Assembly: GCA_965368405.1 (NCBI GenBank)
Contig: CBDUMS010000051.1
Location: 1 to 26,625 of the forward strand
Direction of reading: 5' to 3'
Length of the DNA stretch: 26,625 nt
Origin: S012-113 sp965368405
Lineage (GTDB): Bacteria > Bacteroidota > Bacteroidia > Cytophagales > Cyclobacteriaceae
Shown: positions 8,320 to 14,473 of the stretch, one piece after another
How positions within the stretch are numbered: position 1 is the first letter of the stretch
How the letters are laid out: every line of letters starts with the position of its first letter
The notes under the pieces: generated by a model
Told to the model about the DNA's origin: nothing
Database searches by the model: none
The model's input: the letters and a program-made list of their open reading frames with translations, nothing else
Program-made: the position numbers and the translations under genes

Positions 8320-8979
8320 TTAAACCGCCTTTAATTGGGCAATGGTATTTAAGGGATCTTCGGCTTTAAACACAAAACTACCGGCAACCAAGGCATCTGC
8401 TCCTTCATTGAGTAAAGCCCGTGCATTGTCAGCATTAACTCCCCCATCTACTTCGATAATAGTATTTGCACCAGCATCAGTAATCAACTTTTTAAGTTCA
8501 CTAATCTTACTATAAGTGCGCTCGATAAACTTTTGGCCTCCAAACCCGGGGTTAACTGACATAATCAGCACAAGGTCAATATCATTTATGGTATCCTTTA
8601 ATACCTCAACGTTGGTATGAGGATTAAGGGAAACCCCTGTTTTACATCCTAAGCTTTTAATCTGTTGAAGATTTCTATGCAGGTGAGGACATGCTTCATA
8701 ATGAACCGTTATGATTTCTGCCCCCGCTTTAGCAAACTCCTCAACATAGTTTTCCGGGTTAACAATCATAAGGTGAACATCTAAAGGCTTCTTGGAATGT
8801 TTCTGAATAGCCTTACAAACCGGTATGCCAAATGAGATGTTTGGTACAAATACACCATCCATCACATCTATATGAATCCAATCGGCTTCACTATTATTCA
8901 ACATTTCTACCTCAGACTGAATATTGGCGAAATCTGCAGCTAAAATTGAAGGTGAAATTATTGGGGTGCCATTGGTCAT
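8320..8979 (-). CDS. rpe: Ribulose-phosphate 3-epimerase
   Basis: This 219-aa TIM-barrel enzyme interconverts D-ribulose 5-phosphate and D-xylulose 5-phosphate in the cytoplasmic pentose phosphate pathway. The family motifs are complete: ISPSILAADFANI at 8-20, HIDVMDGVFVPN (H36, D38), DVHLMI (H69), the phosphate-binding MSVNPGFGGQKF (140-151), and IEVDGGVN (D178). The metal ligands (two His, two Asp) and catalytic Asp residues are therefore all present, and the length is normal. Its ATG overlaps the stop of the S8 protease as ATGA, implying translational coupling. A central-metabolism gene packed between an exported protease and an outer membrane receptor is functionally odd and probably reflects operon drift. 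No second copy is visible in the window. Confidence 0.97.
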   Translation of the reverse strand: MTNGTPIISPSILAADFANIQSEVEMLNNSEADWIHIDVMDGVFVPNISFGIPVCKAIQKHSKKPLDVHLMIVNPENYVEEFAKAGAEIITVHYEACPHLHRNLQQIKSLGCKTGVSLNPHTNVEVLKDTINDIDLVLIMSVNPGFGGQKFIERTYSKISELKKLITDAGANTIIEVDGGVNADNARALLNEGADALVAGSFVFKAEDPLNTIAQLKAV

Positions 8980-10592
8980 AGTTTTGAGAATCTAATTTGA
9001 GAAGCCTGAGTATCCGAATGCAAGTTTAGCACATAAATTCCTGCTGGCAAGGTAGAAACATCCAGAATATACCGGTTCTCCTGCCAGGTAACATTACCCT
9101 TGCCCGATTTTATAGGTTGCCCCATCGTGTTATAAATGTTAAAATCAACCACCGCATTTTCCGAAGGATTGGCGATACTAATGTTCAAGTACTGGTCTTT
9201 CACAGGATTTGGATATACACTTATCCAGGGATCATCATTCGTGAATTCCAGATATTTTTTGATTCCTGAGTAGGTTGGCACACCATAACCCATCCTATTA
9301 TCCGGGTTGAAAGCGTAGGAAGCTGATTCACGAATTGCCTGAAGCAACTCTGTCATTTTAACCTCGGGATAAGCCTGCCAAACGCCTGCGGCCAAGCCTG
9401 CTATTTGAGGAGCAGAAAATGATGTCCCGCTTTTAGTACCTAAACTACCATTGCTGCCCAAGACATAAACCCCTGATCCCTTGGCTAAAACATCTGGCTT
9501 AATTCTTCCATCGCTGGTTGGGCCATAAGGGCTAAAATTAGATACAACTTCGTCAGTAATTAAGCTTCCGACGGCAAGCCCGTCTACAATATCACCTGGA
9601 AAAGTAACTTTCTGCCAGGGATCCGTATCGCCGGTGTTGCCTCCAGAGGTTACAAAAAGAATGCCCTTATCGGCACATAATTGAGCTGCACGCGTAATAA
9701 CTGCTGTTTTGCCATCCAATTGATCGAGAGTATAGTTCATCGATGGATCTTGGAATGTACTGTAGCCAATAGATGTTGTAATAATGTCAACTCCCGCGCT
9801 ATCTGCTTTTTCCGCGGCAATAAGCCACCAATACTCCTCAAGTCGATACTCAAAGCCAATATGTTCGGTAACAAACAGCTGATAATGAGCATTAGGTACT
9901 ATTCCAGCATAATCCGGACTAGTTCTACGTGCTGCTAATAAGGAGAGCACCGATGTTCCATGCGTCGAATACTGATACACATTATCGGATTTGCTTCTAA
10001 AGTCATAGGTCATTTGAATTTTGTCCTCATTGATCAAATGCTCAAAACCAACTGCAGAATCCACATCTCTAAAGCCGCCATCTATTACGCCAATGGATAT
10101 ACCCGCGCCTTCATATCCATCGGCACGCATCCGATCTATTTCCAGGAGTTGAAACTGATCCGTGGTGTCGGATTCGTATGTAGACGATAATTCAGCTAAT
10201 AACTTATTATTAACCCTACCCCCTGTTACCTCAGGTGCAATGAACTCAATATTTGTTACAAAGGGCAATAACTTCACCACCTCAATATCTACCGGGTTAG
10301 ATTTAATAATTACTCCATTAAACCATTTGCTAGTGTACTCTACAGTAACGCTACCAACGTTATTCACCGTAGTAACATAAATGGGGTCTACTGGCAAGTC
10401 ATTCTCTAAAACAGAAATCCCTTGATTACTTCTACGTTCAATTGATTTTTGGCTTAAATAAGTTGCCGGTTCACTTAATGTATAAGGCGTATTGTCCTTG
10501 TCTAAGAAACTGACAAAGTAGGAATTGATCTGCGCTTCTACACGAAGTGGAACTAGAAAAGTAAGCAGTATGGATACTAATAGCTTATTCAA
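8976..10592 (-). CDS. Secreted S8 (subtilisin-like) serine protease with T9SS type A sorting domain
   Basis: This 538-aa protein has a signal peptide (1-20). An N-terminal region of about 130 residues resembles an inhibitor-like propeptide. The subtilase domain carries the catalytic triad D171 (IGVIDGGF), H211 (STHGTSVL) and S391 (KSGTSFSAP), with oxyanion-hole N319 (TSGGNT). The C-terminal 80 residues begin with YPNPVKD and end with GIYVLNL…SQIRFSKL, the type A sorting signal that the type IX secretion system uses to export and anchor proteins. The mature protease is therefore expected at the cell surface or outside. The gene overlaps the upstream lipoprotein gene by 8 nt and rpe by 4 nt. 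All key residues are present, so it should be active. Confidence 0.95.
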   Translation of the reverse strand: MNKLLVSILLTFLVPLRVEAQINSYFVSFLDKDNTPYTLSEPATYLSQKSIERRSNQGISVLENDLPVDPIYVTTVNNVGSVTVEYTSKWFNGVIIKSNPVDIEVVKLLPFVTNIEFIAPEVTGGRVNNKLLAELSSTYESDTTDQFQLLEIDRMRADGYEGAGISIGVIDGGFRDVDSAVGFEHLINEDKIQMTYDFRSKSDNVYQYSTHGTSVLSLLAARRTSPDYAGIVPNAHYQLFVTEHIGFEYRLEEYWWLIAAEKADSAGVDIITTSIGYSTFQDPSMNYTLDQLDGKTAVITRAAQLCADKGILFVTSGGNTGDTDPWQKVTFPGDIVDGLAVGSLITDEVVSNFSPYGPTSDGRIKPDVLAKGSGVYVLGSNGSLGTKSGTSFSAPQIAGLAAGVWQAYPEVKMTELLQAIRESASYAFNPDNRMGYGVPTYSGIKKYLEFTNDDPWISVYPNPVKDQYLNISIANPSENAVVDFNIYNTMGQPIKSGKGNVTWQENRYILDVSTLPAGIYVLNLHSDTQASQIRFSKL

Positions 10593-11292
10593 TAGATAAA
10601 AAATCTATAAGTCTTTGTTCTACTACAAAGCCAAAATCTATAATGCTATCTGTTGGGTTGCAACCTGAAGAACTTACATACTTGATCTCGATGTCTTGCT
10701 TGTAGATTACGCCAACACCTACTGCAAATACCTCAACATGATAGTTATCTGCAGAAATTTTACAAGGATCTAGCAAATCTTCTGCAAAAACTTGTATCGT
10801 ATTATTAAATGAATAATCAGCAATCATATACGGAGCACCCAGGTCATTCATTTTATATTCATCTTCTGGCAATGAATTCATCGCATTCCCATCCCATCGT
10901 TTGTCTTCCAGCACGGGGAATGACATTTTAATAATGGGCAGATTATCTTCAACAACGATAGCTTGATAATCATTCCTTCGTGCCGACCAAACGGCGTCAA
11001 TAACCCATTCAGCGTCCTGGTTGGGTCGAATAAATCGTTCAATTCTGAAGTTTAGTTCACCATTTGATTCAAAAGATGCGCCTGTCACCTCTTTAAGTTG
11101 ATAAAAAGTCGTGTCGATATCTCCATCTGGTTTATAGTCGATCCTTTCAACCTCATATATCCTTTCATTGCCTTCAACCAAAGGAAAGTAATCGTAGCCT
11201 AGCTCAGGTTGCTCCATATTAATAGGCTGATCACAGCCAGTAAAACAGGCAAGGGCAACAAATAGTAAATATCTTAATCTCGAGCTAATGAT
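10585..11292 (-). CDS. Predicted lipoprotein of unknown function, apparently with a non-canonical start codon
   Basis: The first ATG (11217) gives a 210-aa protein with no export signal (opening MEQPELGYDYF). Reading the same frame upstream adds a lipoprotein signal peptide: SSRLRYLLFVALACFTGCDQ, with lipobox CFTGC. The frame is closed by a TAA at 11304-11302, and no ATG, GTG or TTG lies between. The only near-cognate starts are ATT (11295), ATC (11292) and ATT (11289); the coordinate given assumes 11292. A perfect TATATTTG -7 box lies just upstream, so the transcript should include this region. The mature part is acidic and beta-rich, with conserved-looking YFPLVEGNERIYEVE; similar segments occur in Bacteroidota outer-membrane lipoproteins, but I do not recognise a family. 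It leads the protease operon and overlaps the protease by 8 nt. Confidence 0.75.
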   Translation of the reverse strand: MISSRLRYLLFVALACFTGCDQPINMEQPELGYDYFPLVEGNERIYEVERIDYKPDGDIDTTFYQLKEVTGASFESNGELNFRIERFIRPNQDAEWVIDAVWSARRNDYQAIVVEDNLPIIKMSFPVLEDKRWDGNAMNSLPEDEYKMNDLGAPYMIADYSFNNTIQVFAEDLLDPCKISADNYHVEVFAVGVGVIYKQDIEIKYVSSSGCNPTDSIIDFGFVVEQRLIDFLSIE

Positions 11293-11313
11293 AATTTTTT
11301 CTTAAATGAGCAA

Positions 11314-11321
11314 CAAATATA
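11314..11321 (-). promoter_or_regulatory. -7 promoter box of the lipoprotein/protease/rpe/receptor operon
   Basis: On the minus strand this reads TATATTTG, a perfect match to the Bacteroidota -7 consensus TAnnTTTG. A start site about 7 nt downstream would leave a leader of roughly 12-18 nt before the ATT/ATC codons that could start the lipoprotein. No TTTG is seen 19 nt further upstream, so the -33 element is weak or absent. Confidence 0.45.
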
Positions 11322-11395
11322 GCCTATGGAATAGAATTAAGCTGATTAGTCGTTTATTTTGCCATTATAAACATTAACGTAAAATACTTACTAAT

Positions 11396-11974
11396 ATGCT
11401 TAAAACTAAAGTAATATTATCTCATGTAACCAACCTTAGCGACGCCCGCTATGCGGCAGGAATGGGTGTTGATTTCATTGGCTTCTCTATTAATCCGGCA
11501 AGTAAGTATTTTGTAACTGATAAAGACGTGAATACCATCCGCGATTGGCTTTCTGGCGTAGGTATTATTGGCGAGGTAATAGAAAAAAATGACGCCGATA
11601 ATTACAAAATCGATTACGAACAGATAAATAGTGTCGACAATTTGAATGGGTTTGATCACCCCATTCTCAAAATTAAAGTTGATGATTCCAATATTTCAAG
11701 TATCGAGGCGATTCTGAGCAACCATGCCCATCAGGTTTCATTTTTTATTCTGGATCTGGAAGGTTTGGAGTGGTCTCAATACAGCTCCGACCTTAAAACA
11801 GTCTGCAGTAACAACCCGTGTTATTTATCTGCTGAGTTTACGCCAGATAACATCGATCACTACCTATCCTTAAAGCCAGAGGGCATAGTGCTCTATGGCA
11901 GCCAGGAAACTAAACCGGGTTTAAGTAATTACGAGGGAATCGCAGATATTCTGGAAGTGTTGGATGAAGATTAA
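11396..11974 (+). CDS. TrpF-like beta/alpha barrel protein lacking phosphoribosylanthranilate isomerase active-site features
   Basis: This 192-aa protein has the overall order of N-(5'-phosphoribosyl)anthranilate isomerase: strand 1, then LSDARYAAGMGVDFIGFSIN (the usual 'A..AGADAIGF' segment), and a C-terminal SLKPEGIVLYGSQETKPG (the usual 'SSGVE..PG'). Key features are missing. The catalytic Cys of KICG(I/L)T is S9 in VILSHVT. The GGTG phosphate-binding loop after ILDLEG (117-123; D120 may match the catalytic Asp) is deleted. The AGGL phosphate loop is LSAEF at 144-148. At 192 aa it is shorter than a normal TrpF of about 205. No other trp gene is nearby. A true isomerase is unlikely, and a divergent barrel of unknown role is the safer name. 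It is a single gene convergent with pepE, 7 nt apart. Confidence 0.8.
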   Translation: MLKTKVILSHVTNLSDARYAAGMGVDFIGFSINPASKYFVTDKDVNTIRDWLSGVGIIGEVIEKNDADNYKIDYEQINSVDNLNGFDHPILKIKVDDSNISSIEAILSNHAHQVSFFILDLEGLEWSQYSSDLKTVCSNNPCYLSAEFTPDNIDHYLSLKPEGIVLYGSQETKPGLSNYEGIADILEVLDED

Positions 11975-11981
11975 CCTAACC

Positions 11982-12680
11982 TTACCAATCGATCATTCCT
12001 TCTTGTATAACTTTCGGTGCTTGTTTTGCTCTGAAAAGTAATGTCTCCTCAGATTCTATTCCCTTTAAGAAATGATCTTCGCCGTCTACTTCAATCAATT
12101 TGCCTTCTGGTAATCCCAGAACAGTCATTTCAGGGTTGAGGGTGAGAAGTTCTGCAATCCTTAATGCACGGGATTCACCCCCATGACCATCAATTGTCTT
12201 CTTTGTAAAATGTGCGTTGATTTGAAAATTTACAAGACCAAGTGCATTAAAGTCAGAAGGCATTACAATTGGCATATCATTCGTTGTCATTATCGTTGGA
12301 CAAGCCACATTTGAGCCAGCACTCCATCCAATATAGGAGGCACCAGATCTCACAGCCTCTTGAATTGCCCCTATTAAGTCTTGTCGTTTCATCTCAGCAA
12401 GCAGTTGAAAGGTGTTTCCTCCACCAACCGCTATGCACTCAGCCTGACCTATGGCTTCTTTTGGGTTACTCACTGTGTGAATTCCAACAACCTTGGTTCC
12501 CGTCTTTGACAAAGACTCTGCAACACTCTTGGTGTACTCATCATAAGTCATGGTAACCCCTGCGAAGGGAATAAATAGAATTTCATTAATGTCACTAAGA
12601 AAAGCATTCAGATGACTTATGGGCCAGGAAAGGTAAGACTCACCTTTCATTGTAGAATTACTAAGTAATAATAATTTCAT
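11982..12680 (-). CDS. pepE: Dipeptidase E (alpha-aspartyl dipeptidase), peptidase family S51
   Basis: This 232-aa cytoplasmic protein of class I glutamine-amidotransferase-like fold hydrolyses dipeptides with N-terminal Asp. The Ser-His-Glu triad falls at the same numbers as in the studied Salmonella enzyme: S120 in YIGWSAGSNVACPTI, H157 in INAHFTKK, and E192 in GLPEGKLIEVDG. FIPFAGVT (36-43) and VGGGNTFQLL (85-94) are also typical. Length is normal (E. coli 229 aa). It is a single gene; upstream of it lies a 15-bp dyad (12722-12736), and no clear promoter box was found. It may recycle aspartyl peptides, which is consistent with a peptide-using organism. Confidence 0.95.
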   Translation of the reverse strand: MKLLLLSNSTMKGESYLSWPISHLNAFLSDINEILFIPFAGVTMTYDEYTKSVAESLSKTGTKVVGIHTVSNPKEAIGQAECIAVGGGNTFQLLAEMKRQDLIGAIQEAVRSGASYIGWSAGSNVACPTIMTTNDMPIVMPSDFNALGLVNFQINAHFTKKTIDGHGGESRALRIAELLTLNPEMTVLGLPEGKLIEVDGEDHFLKGIESEETLLFRAKQAPKVIQEGMIDW

Positions 12681-12721
12681 GCAGTAAAGTTCGTTATATA
12701 TTGAAAAAACTCTTAAACCTT

Positions 12722-12736
12722 ATGAAACAATTTCAT
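12722..12736. promoter_or_regulatory. 15-bp dyad between pepE and the small membrane gene
   Basis: ATGAAA-CAA-TTTCAT is a perfect 6-bp inverted repeat around a 3-bp centre. It lies 41 bp upstream of the pepE start and 40 bp upstream of the 43-aa gene on the other strand, so it could serve a divergent promoter. A dyad of this size can arise by chance in AT-rich DNA; I call it only as a possible operator. Confidence 0.2.
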
Positions 12737-12776
12737 TGGTTTTGGGGTTATGCTTACATACTAAACTAAAAAGAAA

Positions 12777-12908
12777 ATGAGAGGTATCTTAATTAGGTCG
12801 ATGTCTAACATCCTTGGAGTTAAGAAAGAATTTAAATTTTGGCAAGCAATTCTGTTCTATGCCGGAACATTATCACTGCTACTAACAGTCTTAATTATTA
12901 GTCACTAG
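12777..12908 (+). CDS. Small single-pass membrane protein, 43 aa
   Basis: An ATG at 12777 opens 43 codons ending in TAG at 12906-12908. The protein begins MRGILIRSMSNILGVKKEFK and then has a hydrophobic helix at about 22-41 (WQAILFYAGTLSLLLTVLII). A short basic/aromatic N-terminal arm followed by one membrane helix is a typical small membrane protein design. The gene is convergent with the 81-aa gene, and the two stops share the four bases CTAG, so neither can be extended without entering the other. Codon usage looks ordinary for the region. An alternative start is the Met at codon 9. I do not recognise a family, and a role cannot be given. Confidence 0.55.
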   Translation: MRGILIRSMSNILGVKKEFKFWQAILFYAGTLSLLLTVLIISH

Positions 12909-13150
12909 CTAATAAACTCTAGTATTTCAGCTGCTGAAGTGTCTACTTTTTCGGGTGAGCCGTTAGTATTCTCTAATAAGTAATTAAAAACGGCTTCTAC
13001 CTGCATAAAGGTGATGAGGTCACCACTTGCTATCATTCCAACAACTTTGCTGATAACACTTTCATGTATGGAAGGTAGGCCAGGTTTCGAATTTATCTTT
13101 TCAAGATATTGAACTCTACCGATAAGGAGATCTTTCTCTATGAACGCCAT
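12905..13150 (-). CDS. Small hypothetical protein, 81 aa
   Basis: It starts MAFIEKDLLIGRVQYLEKIN and ends SAAEILEFIS. No signal peptide, membrane helix or metal motif is present. The sequence alternates hydrophobic and charged residues in a way that suggests a compact, mostly helical cytoplasmic protein (helices around 3-20, 29-42, 47-60 and 70-80). Its stop codon overlaps that of the convergent 43-aa gene within CTAG. Upstream, between it and the next plus-strand gene, lies a 12-bp interrupted inverted repeat. I do not recognise a family. Confidence 0.65.
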   Translation of the reverse strand: MAFIEKDLLIGRVQYLEKINSKPGLPSIHESVISKVVGMIASGDLITFMQVEAVFNYLLENTNGSPEKVDTSAAEILEFIS

Positions 13151-13180
13151 TAATCAATATTTTCCTGCAAGATAAGTTTT

Positions 13181-13267
13181 GCAAGGCAATCATCCAATAC
13201 CAAGCTAAATATTTAATGGTTCTTAAGATAAAAAAATCGATATGCTTAATTTTTAATGATGCCTTGC
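13181..13267. repeat. Distant inverted repeat in the intergenic region
   Basis: GCAAGGCAATCAT (13181-13193) and ATGATGCCTTGC (13256-13267) are complementary apart from one extra base, with 62 nt between them. They flank the middle of the divergent gap between the 81-aa gene and the 41-aa membrane gene. They could form a long-range hairpin or two halves of a regulator site. The inner sequence is AT-rich and has no gene. Confidence 0.35.
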
Positions 13268-13301
13268 TTACTTTTGGTTTTAGATTTAAAGTGATTCGAT
13301 T

Positions 13302-13427
13302 ATGTTATCAATGGTTATAGGGTCTGGAGCTAACCTCTTCATTCTAATAGTAGTAATTTTAATTGGTGTAATTACCGGCGTTTCCTTCACTGACATCCTT
13401 AAAACTAAGGAAAAGTCTGAGGATTAA
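13302..13427 (+). CDS. Small single-pass membrane protein, 41 aa
   Basis: An ATG at 13302 opens 41 codons ending in TAA at 13427. It begins MLSMVIGSGANLFILIVVIL, and the helix continues with IGVITGV (about residues 11-28). A polar, charged tail TDILKTKEKSED follows, so the C-terminus is probably in the cytoplasm. A TAGATTTA sequence at 13281-13288, one base off the TAnnTTTG consensus, lies 13 nt before the ATG and may be its promoter. The next gene, the sigma factor, starts 77 nt downstream on the same strand. Another Met at codon 4 could serve as start. No family is recognised; the clear helix and charged tail favour a real gene. Confidence 0.5.
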   Translation: MLSMVIGSGANLFILIVVILIGVITGVSFTDILKTKEKSED

Positions 13428-13460
13428 ATCTGCATCGGAGCCATACTTCAGCCTAAAAAG

Positions 13461-13491
13461 TTTGTACCTTTTTAACGTTGTGCTATTATAG
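13461..13491 (+). promoter_or_regulatory. Candidate promoter of the sigma factor gene
   Basis: TTTG at 13461-13464 is followed after exactly 19 nt by TATTATAG (13484-13491), which keeps TA, one T and the final G of the Bacteroidota -7 consensus TAnnTTTG. The ATG at 13505 lies 13 nt further on, giving a short leader. The -7 match is only partial. Confidence 0.3.
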
Positions 13492-13504
13492 TAGTAACAA
13501 TGTT

Positions 13505-14152
13505 ATGCAGCTTACCTTAAACCTTTTTCTGCTTCAATTAGCCACACTCTTTGATGACTTTGTGCTTTTTTCTGTCACAAGCAACAAATACCATAAGTCT
13601 AAGGAAGCTATCTTTCAAGAACTTGCTCAAATAAAGAAAGCACAAAAAAACCCAGATGACTTCGCTCCCATCTATAATAAATACTATACTGAAATTTTTA
13701 TTTACATCAGTCGAAGAGTAGACGATCATGAGCTGGTCGCAGACCTTACCTCGAGAACATTTACTAAGTGCTTAATTAACCTCCACAAGTTTAAACATAT
13801 GGGGGTGCCATTTTCTGCCTGGCTGTATAAAATAGCTATTAACGAGATCAGACTTTTTTTTAGATCTCAAAAAAACTATCCGAGAACGGTGTGCATAGAT
13901 GAATATGATATTCAAGACATCGTTCAAGAGACGGTAGAAATAAGCAATATAGAACTAGCTGAAAAACTATTACCAAAACTATTAAGCTCGCTTAACGAAA
14001 CAGAACTCCAATGCATAGAACTCCGATTTTTTGAGAAAAAGTCGTTCAAAGACATCGGGTTCGCTCTAGGGTTAACCGAAGTAAATGCCAAGGTTAAGAC
14101 CTATCGCATATTAAAAAAACTTAAAGAATTAGCAGGTACAATATCAGTTTGA
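13505..14152 (+). CDS. RNA polymerase sigma-70 family (ECF-like) sigma factor
   Basis: A 215-aa protein is read from the ATG at 13505; a TTG at 13478 would add nine residues but lies within the candidate promoter. Region 2 spans about 52-121: FAPIYNKYYTEIFIYISRRV, then ELVADLTSRTFTKCLINLHKF and FSAWLYKIAINEIRLFFRS, the core-binding and -10 recognition segments. Region 4 spans about 159-207: LLSSLNETELQCIELRFFEK, then KSFKDIGFALGLTEVNAKVK, a helix-turn-helix. No region 3 is present, as in ECF sigma factors. The first 40 residues are unusually hydrophobic (LNLFLLQLATLF). It overlaps the next gene by TTGA, so the two are translated together. That gene encodes a small membrane protein that could be its anti-sigma factor (inference), and T9SS genes follow. 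Confidence 0.92.
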   Translation: MQLTLNLFLLQLATLFDDFVLFSVTSNKYHKSKEAIFQELAQIKKAQKNPDDFAPIYNKYYTEIFIYISRRVDDHELVADLTSRTFTKCLINLHKFKHMGVPFSAWLYKIAINEIRLFFRSQKNYPRTVCIDEYDIQDIVQETVEISNIELAEKLLPKLLSSLNETELQCIELRFFEKKSFKDIGFALGLTEVNAKVKTYRILKKLKELAGTISV

Positions 14153-14367
14153 AATCGTCAAGAAACATAGAGATCAAGATAAATCGTCCTGACCCAACCC
14201 CGGATCAGATCAATAAGCATAAAGATTTTAAGAGCTTTGCACATCAGTTTTATAGACTTCATACACCTACTGGCTTCAGATGGTTGCTCAGGACAAACAT
14301 TAAAAAATTGGTCTTGATGGTAATTTTAGCCCTTTTACTCCTCTTATGGTATTTAGGTGAACTATAG
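14149..14367 (+). CDS. Small tail-anchored membrane protein coupled to the sigma factor
   Basis: This 72-aa protein has a TTG start that overlaps the sigma factor's stop as TTGA; there is no upstream ATG. A polar 50-residue N-terminal part (INRPDPTPDQINKHKDFKSF, then HQFYRLHTPTGFRW) is followed by one membrane helix (LVLMVILALLLLLWYLGEL) at the very C-terminus. The bulk should therefore face the cytoplasm, where it could touch the sigma factor or its target genes' products. The position and topology resemble small anti-sigma or accessory proteins, but it lacks a recognisable anti-sigma zinc motif, so the function is not established. The next gene starts 106 nt later and probably has its own promoter. 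Confidence 0.75.
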   Translation: MKSSRNIEIKINRPDPTPDQINKHKDFKSFAHQFYRLHTPTGFRWLLRTNIKKLVLMVILALLLLLWYLGEL

Positions 14368-14390
14368 CAGCCCGTTCTTAAGGTTACTTT

Positions 14391-14419
14391 TTTGATGACT
14401 AACCGATTAAATATACTTG
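14391..14419 (+). promoter_or_regulatory. Candidate promoter of the T9SS repeat-protein operon
   Basis: TTTG (14391-14394) is followed by TATACTTG (14412-14419), one base off the -7 consensus TAnnTTTG, with a 17-nt spacer rather than the usual 19. It would drive the TTG-started gene at 14474 and the PorP/SprF gene behind it. The sigma factor encoded upstream could act here, which is untested. Confidence 0.3.
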
Positions 14420-14473
14420 TTTGGCTATAAGAAATGTATGATCTTTAAGGGCACCATAAGCTATTGAATTATT

